Positions 1 to 8,630 of a DNA stretch of 21,582 nucleotides are shown here, piece by piece. Position numbers and translations under genes: made by a program. The stretch is taken from the NCBI GenBank assembly GCA_003452695.1, contig DMNP01000265.1, positions 1 to 21,582 of the forward strand. The letters are read 5' to 3'. The notes beneath the pieces were generated by a model. That model was not told the DNA's origin and searched no databases. It was given only the letters and a program-made list of their open reading frames with translations. The stretch is from Eggerthellaceae bacterium. GTDB taxonomy: Bacteria; Actinomycetota; Coriobacteriia; Coriobacteriales; Eggerthellaceae. Within the stretch, counting starts at the first letter, position 1. Every line of letters starts with the position of its first letter.

Positions 1-3000
1 TACCTGGTCATAGACACCGAATATACCGACGACTTCCCTGCAGTCAAGGCTATGTCACATGCCGAGAAGGAGGTCTTCGATAGCGGGGTGCGGCGCAACG
101 GCGAAACGCTTGCGATGTGCGATTACGCAATCACTACTACGGCGGCATTGGCCGATGAGCTGCTGCCCTATGTGGACGCGGTTTGCATTAACCGCAATGT
201 CGCATCGGCCGAGATGGTGCGTTTGTCGCAGGCGGCTTGGGAAAACCGTCGTCCCAACGCAGATGGTAGAGTTGTGATGGGGTACTTCAGCGGCAGCCGT
301 ACGCACAATGGCGATCTGCAATCCATCGCCCGCCCCCTTGCCGACGTCCTTTCGAGCCACCCTGAAGCGGCGTTGCTGATTGTGGGAGAATGCGTCCTGC
401 CCGATGAGCTGGCGCCCTACGAGTCTCAAATCATGAGGCACGGCTATGTCGATTGGCACGATTTGCCGGCTCTGATACGCACGACCGACATCGGGCTAGC
501 CCCGTTGGAATACACGCTGTTCAACGCGGCGAAGTCCGAGAATCGATGGGTCGAGGCAGCTTTAGTGGGCGTGCCGACCGTGGCAAGTAACTTCGGCGCC
601 TTCGCCGAGGTCGTGGACGATGGCGTGACGGGGCTTCTCTGCAGCGATGAAGGCGCTTGGGCGGACGCGTTGTCTTCCCTCGTGGAAGATGGGGGTTTGC
701 GCGACCGCATCGGCGAAGCCGCCCGTTCATGGTGCCTTGCCCATTGCACGACGGAAACCGCAGGAGATGAGATTTCAGAGGCGCTCGCGCCGATACCGCA
801 TACGATAAGCGATGTTTTTGCCGGAAACGACGCCAAGGCGAATTCCTCCGTCGCCGCATTCCTCGAAGACAGGGGCATATCGATTGTCGATTTTGCTTAC
901 GACCCCGAACCATGGAGCGGCGTTGAGCTTTCGGAAAGGATCGATAGGATCCTTGAGTCAAAGCGCGCGGGCCGCCGCTGTGCAGCTTTGCTATACGACC
1001 GGGCGGCGGGAGACGACGCGACGTTCAGGTATTATGGCTTCAACGTGGCGGAATGCCTTGCAAGTTCGACCGAGTGGGACGCTTGCTATTTTTTCCTGGA
1101 CGAGCTGGATGACCTCGAGCGCATGTTGGATGCCCTCGATATTGTCGTCCTTATCCGCATGAGGTACCACCCGCGACTGCAACGCTTCATGGAACGGGCG
1201 CATGCGGCGGCAACGCCCATCGCGTTTTTTATCGATGACGACGTGGTTGGCATCGATAAAGCCGAGCGCCTAGCCCAGGTGATGGCTCATGACAAGGACG
1301 ATCAAACGGAACAGGATTTCTGGAGCGGCGAGGCGCAGCGGTTCGCCATGGTTGTCCAAGGGTGCGATTTCGCCATCGCCTCGACGGATTACCTTGCTCG
1401 TTCGCTCGAACAACAGCTTGACGTGCCCGTTCGGACCATTGGACCGTTCCTCAACGACATGCAGGTTGCATTGAGCCAATCGATGAGCCGAGCCGAGCAA
1501 GCTTCCAATCATGCGTTTGCCATCGGATATTTCAGCGGCACGTCAAGTCATAATGCCGATTTCGAGCTTATCAAGGGCCAGCTGCTTTCGTTCATCGATT
1601 GCCATGAAGATGCATTACTCGTGCTCGTCGGCGAACTGAAGCTCGATAGCGAACTGGTTCAACGCTGGAAAGACGGCTCAATTACCCTGCTACCCCGAGT
1701 TAATTACGTAACGCTGCAACAATTGCAAGCTGCCGTTGACGTTTCGCTTGCGCCGCTCGTCATCGACGACTTCACCAGTTGCAAAAGCGGATTGAAGGCC
1801 TTCGAGGCAGCTGCGGTGGGCACGCCCATTTGTGCTTCGCCATCGCCTAGCTATAGCGACGTCGTGAAAACGCTCGGCCAAGGTGCGATATGCGCGCAGC
1901 CGCAGGATTGGGCGGAAGCCCTCAACCGTTACTACGAGTCGCCGATTTCTCCAAGCGACCGCGCGTCTTTGGAGGACCGCGCCGTGGCGGCCTATCATGG
2001 CCAAGCAGTTCGAAGCAATATCGAGCGGGTATTCGATGAAGTGCGGGCGGCAACAATCGAGCCGAGCACGGCGATGCGCGATTGTGCCGCGCATGTGCGC
2101 ATTGACGATTGGGATGACCAGTTCGGTGCGAGCGTGGCGCTTGGACGCTCGGCAAGAATGGGCGCCGCTTATGGAAGCGAGGACCAGCACGAGTCGACGT
2201 TGCACAGGGTTGCGCGCCTGACCGTGGCCAAGGTGCAGCGCGAGGGATTTACCTCTGCGGCAGATATTGTTGCCGAAAACGTTCGCGAGCGAATTAACAG
2301 GTTTAAATGGACCTCGCAAAACCCCGACGAAGCGACATTTTTCGATGTGCTGTTCATTAACGGATGCGACTTAAGCCTGCCGCATCCTATTCGCTATCGT
2401 GTTGACCACCAGATTCAACAGCTGACCGCATGCGGCGTTGCCGTCAAGTGCGTCAATTCCTGGGATTTGAAAAAATCGGATGTCACATGCGCTCGGGCAT
2501 TCATCATCTTCCGCTGTCCGTACACCTTCGAGATGGGGGAGTTTGTGGCCCTTGCGAAGCGGTTGAACAAGTGCGTCTATTTCGATATCGACGACTTGGT
2601 TGTCGATAGAAGGTATACCGACACGATTGAATACGTGAAAACGCTGTCCACGGCAGAATACGTTGCATATAGCGATGGCGTCGATCGCATGGGGCGCATG
2701 CTGCGCGAGTGCGGCCGGGCTATAACCACGACCGATAGGTTGGCGGCCGAGTTGCGCACCATCGTGCCCGAAGTATTCATCAATCGAAACACCGCATCGG
2801 ACGAGATGCTGTTCTACTCTGAGCGGGCGGTGCGTGAACGCGATGTGCTGCCGTATCTCGAGGAGGGGGATATACCGCCCAATGAACGTGCCCATGTACG
2901 GTGGGCGCGCAGGGAGGCGGCCAAGCGCGATGCGAACAGCGTGGTTATCGGCTACTTTAGCGGAAGCATAACCCATAACGACGATGTGGCTATGATATTG

Positions 3001-4497
3001 CCCGTTCTCGTCGATGTTCTGGGACAGCGTCCCCAGGCGCGTCTGCTCGTTGCCGGCTTGCTGGACATTCCCCGAGAACTCGAACCATACCGAGACCGCA
3101 TCAGCTCGTTCGACTTCTGCCCCTGGGAGCGATTGCCAGACGTTATCGCGAAGGCAGACATCAACATCGCCCCCTTGGAGGACACGGTTTTCAACGCAGC
3201 GAAATCCGAGAACAAATGGGTTGAGGCGGCGTTTGTTAAGGTGCCGACCATTGCAAGCAATATCGGGGCTTTCGCGGAGATGATCGAAAACGGCAAGACG
3301 GGCGTCCTGTGCGATACGCCCGAAGAATGGAAGGCCGCGCTCCTTCGCCTTATCGACGATGCCGCCGAGCGGAAGCGAATCGGCGAAGCGGCCTATGCAA
3401 AATGTCATGCCGATTGCTTCACGCTGAATACCGGGCAGCATCTGGCTACGTATCTGAAAGGCCAATTCAACCACAATATCTTTATGGTCCTCCCCGACTT
3501 GGAAATCAGTGGCGGGATTTTGGTGGCTTTGAAGCACTGCGCGATACTTCAGGGCGCCGGATACGACGTGACGATTGTCGATAGCGGTGCGGCGCGGCAA
3601 TACTGCGAGCCGTTCGTGGAGGTCGACGATAGGTTGATCCCCGTCGTTCGTGCAGTGAGCGGCCGAAACAAGCGTTTGCACGAACTGCTTATGGGGTCGG
3701 TCGACCACATGGTCGCCACCATGTGGTCGACGCTCGATCAACTGGATAGATGCCCGTCGGTCAAGAAACGGCAGTACCTGGTGCAAGGCTTCGAGCGGGA
3801 TTTTTACGAGCCGCCGCTCTATCAGCGCATGTCGGCCAATGCTACGTATACACGCGATGACGTGGATTACCTGACTATTTCCCAATGGTGCAAAGGGTGG
3901 CTCGAAAACGGTTTTGGGCGTATTGTCAGGTATGCTCCGAACGGTATCGATGCGTGTAAGTTCCCCCGCAAGAAGCGCGCGTTCGAATCGGGGCGCAAGG
4001 TGAGAATCCTCGTCGAAGGCGATCCCGCTTCCTATTACAAGAACGTCGACGAGGCGTTCGAAATAACGAACGCGCTCGACCCAGGGCGTTTCGAAATTTG
4101 GTTCATGTCCTATAATGCAAAACCTAAGTCGCAATATCGCGTAGATCGCTTCCTGCACAGTGTGCCTCACGACGAAGTCGGGGATGTATATGCCTCGTGC
4201 GATATCCTGCTTAAGACGAGCTTGCTCGAAAGTTTTTCGTATCCCCCATTGGAAATGATGGCCACGGGAGGTTTCGTTGTGGCCATACCCAACAACGGCA
4301 ATGCCGAATACCTCGTGCATGGATCGAATTGCCTATTGTTCGAATCGGGCGATCGGGCGTCGGCCATCGCGAGCATCGAGCTGATATGCGAGAGTCCTGA
4401 ATTGCGCGAACGGCTCGAGCGAAACGGTTTGGAAACCGCTCAATCACGCGATTGGGCGGTTCTTGAGCGGCAGGTACTTGCGCTCTACGCGGATTAG
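1..4497 (+). CDS. Giant multi-module glycosyltransferase, 5' end missing (three related GT-B modules plus WsaF-like GT4 module)
   Basis: The frame is open from base 1 and ends at TAG 4495-4497, so the gene begins before the window; 1498 codons are visible. A GYFSG(S/T)xxHNxD motif occurs three times, at visible codons 94, 509 and 984. Modules 1 and 3 also share AITTT, INRNxAS and NAAKSEN(R/K)WVEAA, the last at codons 175 and 1065, followed by GAFAE and TGxLC; these look like the C-terminal half of GT-B/GT4 enzymes with the sugar-nucleotide-binding glutamates. Module 2 is more diverged. From about codon 1160 a fourth module starts (VLPDLEISGGILVALKH), resembling WsaF/GT4 rhamnosyltransferases. 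No signal peptide or membrane span is seen, so a cytoplasmic polymer-building role is inferred. Donor and acceptor sugars cannot be read from sequence. It converges on the GT2 gene ending at 4545, with 47 bp between them and no convincing terminator. Confidence 0.85.
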   Translation, partial: YLVIDTEYTDDFPAVKAMSHAEKEVFDSGVRRNGETLAMCDYAITTTAALADELLPYVDAVCINRNVASAEMVRLSQAAWENRRPNADGRVVMGYFSGSRTHNGDLQSIARPLADVLSSHPEAALLIVGECVLPDELAPYESQIMRHGYVDWHDLPALIRTTDIGLAPLEYTLFNAAKSENRWVEAALVGVPTVASNFGAFAEVVDDGVTGLLCSDEGAWADALSSLVEDGGLRDRIGEAARSWCLAHCTTETAGDEISEALAPIPHTISDVFAGNDAKANSSVAAFLEDRGISIVDFAYDPEPWSGVELSERIDRILESKRAGRRCAALLYDRAAGDDATFRYYGFNVAECLASSTEWDACYFFLDELDDLERMLDALDIVVLIRMRYHPRLQRFMERAHAAATPIAFFIDDDVVGIDKAERLAQVMAHDKDDQTEQDFWSGEAQRFAMVVQGCDFAIASTDYLARSLEQQLDVPVRTIGPFLNDMQVALSQSMSRAEQASNHAFAIGYFSGTSSHNADFELIKGQLLSFIDCHEDALLVLVGELKLDSELVQRWKDGSITLLPRVNYVTLQQLQAAVDVSLAPLVIDDFTSCKSGLKAFEAAAVGTPICASPSPSYSDVVKTLGQGAICAQPQDWAEALNRYYESPISPSDRASLEDRAVAAYHGQAVRSNIERVFDEVRAATIEPSTAMRDCAAHVRIDDWDDQFGASVALGRSARMGAAYGSEDQHESTLHRVARLTVAKVQREGFTSAADIVAENVRERINRFKWTSQNPDEATFFDVLFINGCDLSLPHPIRYRVDHQIQQLTACGVAVKCVNSWDLKKSDVTCARAFIIFRCPYTFEMGEFVALAKRLNKCVYFDIDDLVVDRRYTDTIEYVKTLSTAEYVAYSDGVDRMGRMLRECGRAITTTDRLAAELRTIVPEVFINRNTASDEMLFYSERAVRERDVLPYLEEGDIPPNERAHVRWARREAAKRDANSVVIGYFSGSITHNDDVAMILPVLVDVLGQRPQARLLVAGLLDIPRELEPYRDRISSFDFCPWERLPDVIAKADINIAPLEDTVFNAAKSENKWVEAAFVKVPTIASNIGAFAEMIENGKTGVLCDTPEEWKAALLRLIDDAAERKRIGEAAYAKCHADCFTLNTGQHLATYLKGQFNHNIFMVLPDLEISGGILVALKHCAILQGAGYDVTIVDSGAARQYCEPFVEVDDRLIPVVRAVSGRNKRLHELLMGSVDHMVATMWSTLDQLDRCPSVKKRQYLVQGFERDFYEPPLYQRMSANATYTRDDVDYLTISQWCKGWLENGFGRIVRYAPNGIDACKFPRKKRAFESGRKVRILVEGDPASYYKNVDEAFEITNALDPGRFEIWFMSYNAKPKSQYRVDRFLHSVPHDEVGDVYASCDILLKTSLLESFSYPPLEMMATGGFVVAIPNNGNAEYLVHGSNCLLFESGDRASAIASIELICESPELRERLERNGLETAQSRDWAVLERQVLALYAD
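3700..3731. repeat. Perfect 14-bp inverted repeat with 4-nt loop inside the giant glycosyltransferase gene
   Basis: GTCGACCACATGGT (3700-3713) is followed by CGCC and then its exact reverse complement (3718-3731). It lies in coding sequence near the start of the WsaF-like module, encoding VDHMVATMWSTL. The next outward bases are G and G, so the stem stops at 14 bp. It may be chance reinforced by codon choice, or an mRNA hairpin; no function is assigned. Confidence 0.8.
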
Positions 4498-4544
4498 CGG
4501 GTAACGGGTCCCGTGCTATGGCAAGCTCCGAAGTGCGGGATCCG

Positions 4545-6446
4545 CTACGAACCCTTCCTGGGATCGGTGGCAGGCAACGTGAAATGTCCGCTTGAGCTAT
4601 CCAGGTGCGGGTTCTGAAGCGGGGCGGCCAAATTTGCAAGAGGATATCGTTTTGCCATGGTGCTGCGATAAGGCTCGTCGGCTAAATCCGAAAGTATTCC
4701 CGGCGCGATGACGGCGAAATCCGGCGTGAGCCGAATCCGCGCGTCTTTCGAATGGAGCTTCAGGCAGAAGTCTATGGAAGCCCAGTCGGGCCGAAGGGAA
4801 AGATCGAATCCTGCAGCTTCCACGAAGGCATCTTTGCGAAAAGCTAGGCAGTACAGGGGTGCGGCAAGGATGTCGCGTGCAAAGCCGAGCATGCGCATGT
4901 ACCCGTCGCTCGAGGATTTCACTCCGGCAAAGCAATGATGCCATATGCCGTTATCGTCTACCGCCAAGCCCGATGAAAGGACGTTGCAGGACGAATCGAG
5001 CACGAGGGCGGTGCTGCATCTCACTCCCGGATGATTCAGGGGCCCTATCAGATCGCCGAGGTCGGCGTTGTTCGCGGGAACTGCCCCCGATCCGAAGACC
5101 GCAATGTAATCGCGCGTCGAACTGGCGATAGCCGTATTGATGTCGTCCCAGCGGCAGCGAATGACCTCCACATCCTTCGGAAGGCGCTTTTCCCAATCGG
5201 TCGCGGGCTGCATGGCGTCCGCGCCAAACGGAATGACGACTGCAGTGTTCTCATGTGCGGCGGGGTACTTCAGCCGATAGGTGAACGCGTTGTTGCCATG
5301 CAGCACCCTGGCATCGATTCCCATGCGCGAAAGGTGCTCTTCGATTGCCAGCATGCCCGCCGTATCTGCATAGGGCTTGCTGTCGCTGTTCGTTGCCGTC
5401 GAGTTTGGGTGCACGCGCCAGTGATACAGGATGCCGGGGACGTGACGCACTTCGCGCGCCACCTCCGACACCTTTAACGTGAGGTCGTAATCCTGCGCCC
5501 CGTTCATGCGCGCAGGGGATAGCTCCACGCGATCGAGCGCCCATCTGCTTACCATAAGCATATGGCAGGCGTAGTTTTGGGTAAGGAGAAAGTCGGGGTT
5601 CCATCCTGGTTTGAAACGCGCGCCAAAGTAGCGGTCTCCATCCCAGAGGTCCTCGTCGCAGAAAAGCAGGTCGCATTTGGGATGCTGGGCAATGACCTTG
5701 GCGTATCGGTAGAGAGCATCGGGCTCGATGAAATCGTCGTGGTCCACGAATGCAAGGTAGTCGCCTCGTGCAACGCGAATGCCCTCGTTGGTGTTTTCGG
5801 GGATCGAGCGGTTTTGCACGGCGATAATTCTGAGGCGCGGATCGTCGAAGGTCGAAATCGCCCTGTCCACTTCGTCGCATGTGCCGCTCGCGTTAACGAC
5901 TATCAATTCCAAATTCGAATAGGTTTGTTCCAAGATGGAGGCGATAGCCCGTTTGAGGTATCGCTCGGGCGTGCGGAAAACGGGCACGATTACGCTGATG
6001 AGACTGTCGAATCCGTCGATGCCGACATGTGTTTGCTGGTAGAAGAGCTCTTGTCGATTTGTTCGGTGCTTTTCGAACCAGGCATGATAGCCCTCATCGC
6101 TGATGGCATCGGTCGTGCGTGCTGCCAGTGTTCGAAAGAGCGGTTCGTCAACCCGACAGGATTTGAAGCTGTACCAGCGATTGGTGCGGCTCTGCGCATG
6201 CAGCGTGCAGGCACAGTAATCGCGGGGGAGGTCGACGGCCACCCTGTATCGCCGCGGTGTGTCCGACGACCGTGCGACCACGTGTGCCGGTACGGGGAAT
6301 CGTCTTCTCTGGCCGCAGGTGGCCCAAAACGATGGTTCGTTGGCGCATTCCGGCGATACGTCGCAGGTGAAGAAGACTCGTGGGCCATCTTCCCAGGGCA
6401 CGACAACGCTTTGCGGCTGCACGTCGATGATTTGCTTATTGGGCAC
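4545..6446 (-). CDS. Tandem-domain GT2 glycosyltransferase (first domain intact, second degenerate)
   Basis: About 633 aa. An N-terminal domain of about 140 residues precedes a classic GT2 domain starting at ISVIVPVFRTPERYL (residue ~150), with the metal-binding DHDD near 235-238, a CDED motif near 263 and AQDYD near 317. The remaining C-terminal ~240 residues look like a second GT-A fold with poorly conserved motifs (FGSGAVP where DxD is expected, then FRKDAFVEAAGFD). This architecture is typical of O-antigen and rhamnan type GT2 enzymes; the transferred sugar is unknown. The GTG at 6446 is preferred because GGAG lies upstream and the gene then overlaps the preceding one by only 11 nt. An in-frame ATG at 6473 has no visible ribosome site. 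The gene is translationally downstream of, and paralogous to, the GT2 gene starting at 8553. Confidence 0.85.
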   Translation of the reverse strand: MPNKQIIDVQPQSVVVPWEDGPRVFFTCDVSPECANEPSFWATCGQRRRFPVPAHVVARSSDTPRRYRVAVDLPRDYCACTLHAQSRTNRWYSFKSCRVDEPLFRTLAARTTDAISDEGYHAWFEKHRTNRQELFYQQTHVGIDGFDSLISVIVPVFRTPERYLKRAIASILEQTYSNLELIVVNASGTCDEVDRAISTFDDPRLRIIAVQNRSIPENTNEGIRVARGDYLAFVDHDDFIEPDALYRYAKVIAQHPKCDLLFCDEDLWDGDRYFGARFKPGWNPDFLLTQNYACHMLMVSRWALDRVELSPARMNGAQDYDLTLKVSEVAREVRHVPGILYHWRVHPNSTATNSDSKPYADTAGMLAIEEHLSRMGIDARVLHGNNAFTYRLKYPAAHENTAVVIPFGADAMQPATDWEKRLPKDVEVIRCRWDDINTAIASSTRDYIAVFGSGAVPANNADLGDLIGPLNHPGVRCSTALVLDSSCNVLSSGLAVDDNGIWHHCFAGVKSSSDGYMRMLGFARDILAAPLYCLAFRKDAFVEAAGFDLSLRPDWASIDFCLKLHSKDARIRLTPDFAVIAPGILSDLADEPYRSTMAKRYPLANLAAPLQNPHLDSSSGHFTLPATDPRKGS

Positions 6447-8553
6447 GGTTGCGCATCTCCTCTGCATCGGCATGGTCCAGTCTGAAATACGGGCTGGACT
6501 GGTCCAAGTTGGGGTTGATGAAGCAGTCGCCTCGGTCGAAGAGGAACGGCCAGCGTTTTCGGAGTAGTTCGCCTTCGCGAATCGATTGGGCTTTCCTGCC
6601 CTCGTCGGCCAAGTCGCTTCCTCGCGAACCGTACTCGTTATGCACGAACTGCACGTCTGGCGTGTACGCCACTTCGAGCCCCATCTCCCTTACACGCCAA
6701 CAGAAATCCAGGTCATTGCAGGTTATTGCAAGGTCTTCGCAGTAGCCCTCCGCCTGCCAGAACGTGGCTGTGCGCACCATCTGGCATGCGCCAAGAACGG
6801 CAGGGCAGTCCCAGGCGCCCGCCAAGTTGCCCAAATAGCCGAATCCATCTGCGGGGAGATTCTGGTTTGCGAAGCCCAGACGTCCGTCGCCATACAGGAA
6901 GAGGCCTGCATGCTGCACTAATCCATCTTCATATAGCAATCGAGGCCCGACCACGCCCACTTCGGGCCGCGTGAAATAGCCGGCCATCTTGCGGAGGAAG
7001 CCGGGGGTGATTGCCCGCGTGTCGTTGTTCAGGAGCAGCAGCAAGTTTCCGCGGGCATGCCCGGCGCCGAAGTTCACAACCTTCGAATAGTTGAACTCTC
7101 CTTCGAAAAAGACGACGCGAATCCGCTTGTCGCGAGTTGTGGCGTGCTCGTAGAACGCAAACGTTTTCAGATCGGTGCTGTTGTTCTCGACGATTACGAT
7201 TTCGTAGCGATCGTATCCTGCGTTTTCCCCGATGGAATCCAGGCAGGGAGCAAGGTAGCCGATATGGTCCTTGTTGGGGATAATGATGCTCACGAGCGGA
7301 TGGTCGTCGCCTGGTTCGAAGCACGTGTGGAACAGGCCGAAGTCGTCCTGCTCTACCTTGGCAGCCAATCCGCGCCGCGCAAAGTGTTCCCGGAGGGCGT
7401 CGAGAGACCCGCAATTCGCATCGTGAACCTGCGCTTTCGAGGCCTTCGCGCGGCGATGGTACAGCACTTCGGGCACGTGCCCAATCGAGTGCGCTTCTTC
7501 CGAGACGCGCAAGGCCAGCTCGTAATCCCAGGCGTCGTCGATTGAAAGGAAGCCTGGTGCAAGCGTGCGCAGCAATGCCGCGCTTGCGAACGCGAACGAT
7601 CCGATGTAATTGCGCGCATACAGGAAATCTCGGTTCCAGTCTGGCTTGAACAAGGGTCGCTCCACGCGCCTGCGCGTGGCATCCCAGGAATCTTCGTCAC
7701 AATATATGAAGTCGTAGTTGCCCGTTGCGGCAAACTGGCTGATATGCAGCAGGCACTGGGCGTCCAGAGTGTCGCCGGGCATGACGACCGCAGCGAAATC
7801 GCCGTCTGCTGCACGCAGGCCTGTTTCGATTATATGGGCGCGATGCGCCGGCGCTGTGGAGCCTGCCATGCGCACCCGCGCATCGCCAAGCGATGCCACC
7901 AAGGCCGCCGCTTCGTCGTACACGTCCTCGGATGCTGCGACGATGGCCTCCCAACGGCATCCGCGTTGCTGCGCGATGGAAGCCAGCGTGTCGAAGAACG
8001 GGTCTCCTATTGCGCTTTCGACGGGAACGACCAGGCTGAACAGAGAATCCGAGGTATCGTCCTGTTCGGCTTGGGCGATGGCGCGCGTTGCATTGCGCCG
8101 CTTTGCCCAATCGGCGTAATTCGTGTCGTCGTAGGCATTGCACGACTGTGCGCGGAATTCGCGCAGCAGCGCATCTATTTGTCGTGCCGGGAATTCTTGC
8201 CTAAGCACCGTGCTGCCCGATTCGCCGTCCACGAGCGATATAGTCAGGTCTGCGGGCCCGCGGCTTAGCACAACGGAATAATCGTCGATTCGCTGGCGCC
8301 AGCCGCGATGCAGCAGTTCCATCCCGTGAAGGTGGATGACCCTGCATTGGCCAGTTCTCGGGCCCGTTGTGCAATGGGGCTCGAGGATGGGCGCGTCGTC
8401 GGCAAGGGGCTGCGATATCGCTATGCGCATCACGGCGGACGAACCGCTTCCAGCATGCACTCCCGTAATCTCGATATACGGGCGCGTGTTCTGTCGCGCC
8501 CTCCCAAAACGTTCGCGCACGACCGTCAACACATTTGCTACAAAAGGACTCAT
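6436..8553 (-). CDS. Tandem-domain GT2 glycosyltransferase (first domain degenerate, second intact; WbbL/RgpF-like)
   Basis: About 705 aa. An N-terminal ~165-residue region carries a YADWAKRR segment like YHAWFEKHR in the next gene. The first GT2-like domain (SLVVPVESA, ~172) has MPGDT near 258 in place of the usual DxD, so it may be inactive or bind other ligands. The second GT2 domain begins at LVSIIIPNKDHIGYL (~420), with VENNSTD, the nucleotide/metal motif NNDT near 509-512 and CNDLDFCWRVR; this is the standard layout of rhamnosyltransferase-like GT2 enzymes. Start ATG 8553 is chosen over the upstream ATG 8580 because GGAG lies 7 nt before it. The stop overlaps the next gene by 11 nt, suggesting coupled translation. 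Product cytoplasmic; sugar specificity not determinable. Confidence 0.87.
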   Translation of the reverse strand: MSPFVANVLTVVRERFGRARQNTRPYIEITGVHAGSGSSAVMRIAISQPLADDAPILEPHCTTGPRTGQCRVIHLHGMELLHRGWRQRIDDYSVVLSRGPADLTISLVDGESGSTVLRQEFPARQIDALLREFRAQSCNAYDDTNYADWAKRRNATRAIAQAEQDDTSDSLFSLVVPVESAIGDPFFDTLASIAQQRGCRWEAIVAASEDVYDEAAALVASLGDARVRMAGSTAPAHRAHIIETGLRAADGDFAAVVMPGDTLDAQCLLHISQFAATGNYDFIYCDEDSWDATRRRVERPLFKPDWNRDFLYARNYIGSFAFASAALLRTLAPGFLSIDDAWDYELALRVSEEAHSIGHVPEVLYHRRAKASKAQVHDANCGSLDALREHFARRGLAAKVEQDDFGLFHTCFEPGDDHPLVSIIIPNKDHIGYLAPCLDSIGENAGYDRYEIVIVENNSTDLKTFAFYEHATTRDKRIRVVFFEGEFNYSKVVNFGAGHARGNLLLLLNNDTRAITPGFLRKMAGYFTRPEVGVVGPRLLYEDGLVQHAGLFLYGDGRLGFANQNLPADGFGYLGNLAGAWDCPAVLGACQMVRTATFWQAEGYCEDLAITCNDLDFCWRVREMGLEVAYTPDVQFVHNEYGSRGSDLADEGRKAQSIREGELLRKRWPFLFDRGDCFINPNLDQSSPYFRLDHADAEEMRNRAQ

Positions 8554-8560
8554 ACCCGTA

Positions 8561-8564
8561 CTCC
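8561..8564 (-). promoter_or_regulatory. Ribosome binding site deciding the GT2 start at 8553
   Basis: On the minus strand GGAG lies 7 nt before ATG 8553. The alternative ATG at 8580 has no such site. Confidence 0.65.
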
Positions 8565-8584
8565 GCCGATGCTTCTGCATCTTT

Positions 8585-8615
8585 CGTATAGTTGCCCGTT
8601 GGATTTCCTGTTCAA
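8585..8615 (-). promoter_or_regulatory. Possible divergent promoter for the leftward GT2 pair
   Basis: On the minus strand TTGAAC (8615-8610) and TATACG (8590-8585) are separated by 19 bp, each matching consensus at 4 of 6 positions. The site overlaps the rightward promoter, so the two could compete. Weak match; low confidence. Confidence 0.3.
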
Positions 8616-8622
8616 GTATAAT
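8592..8622 (+). promoter_or_regulatory. Promoter of the Wzm-Wzt-galactan operon, predicting a leaderless transcript
   Basis: A perfect TATAAT lies at 8617-8622, with TTGCCC (4 of 6 to TTGACA) at 8592-8597 and a 19-bp spacer. Only 8 nt separate the -10 box from ATG 8631, so transcription would start at or within a few bases of the start codon. No Shine-Dalgarno sequence is present between them. Confidence 0.65.
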
Positions 8623-8630
8623 ATGGCGTT

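Noticed and set aside
2371..4320. A 649-codon open frame on the minus strand opposite the giant glycosyltransferase
   Set aside because: It is antisense to conserved GT motifs in the plus frame. Its translation has no recognisable domain and is rich in His/Arg as expected for a GC-rich shadow frame.
4495..4547. Terminator between the convergent genes ending at 4497 and 4545
   Set aside because: Only short imperfect stems (for example GCGG-GAT-CCGC near 4536) are present, without a T-run.
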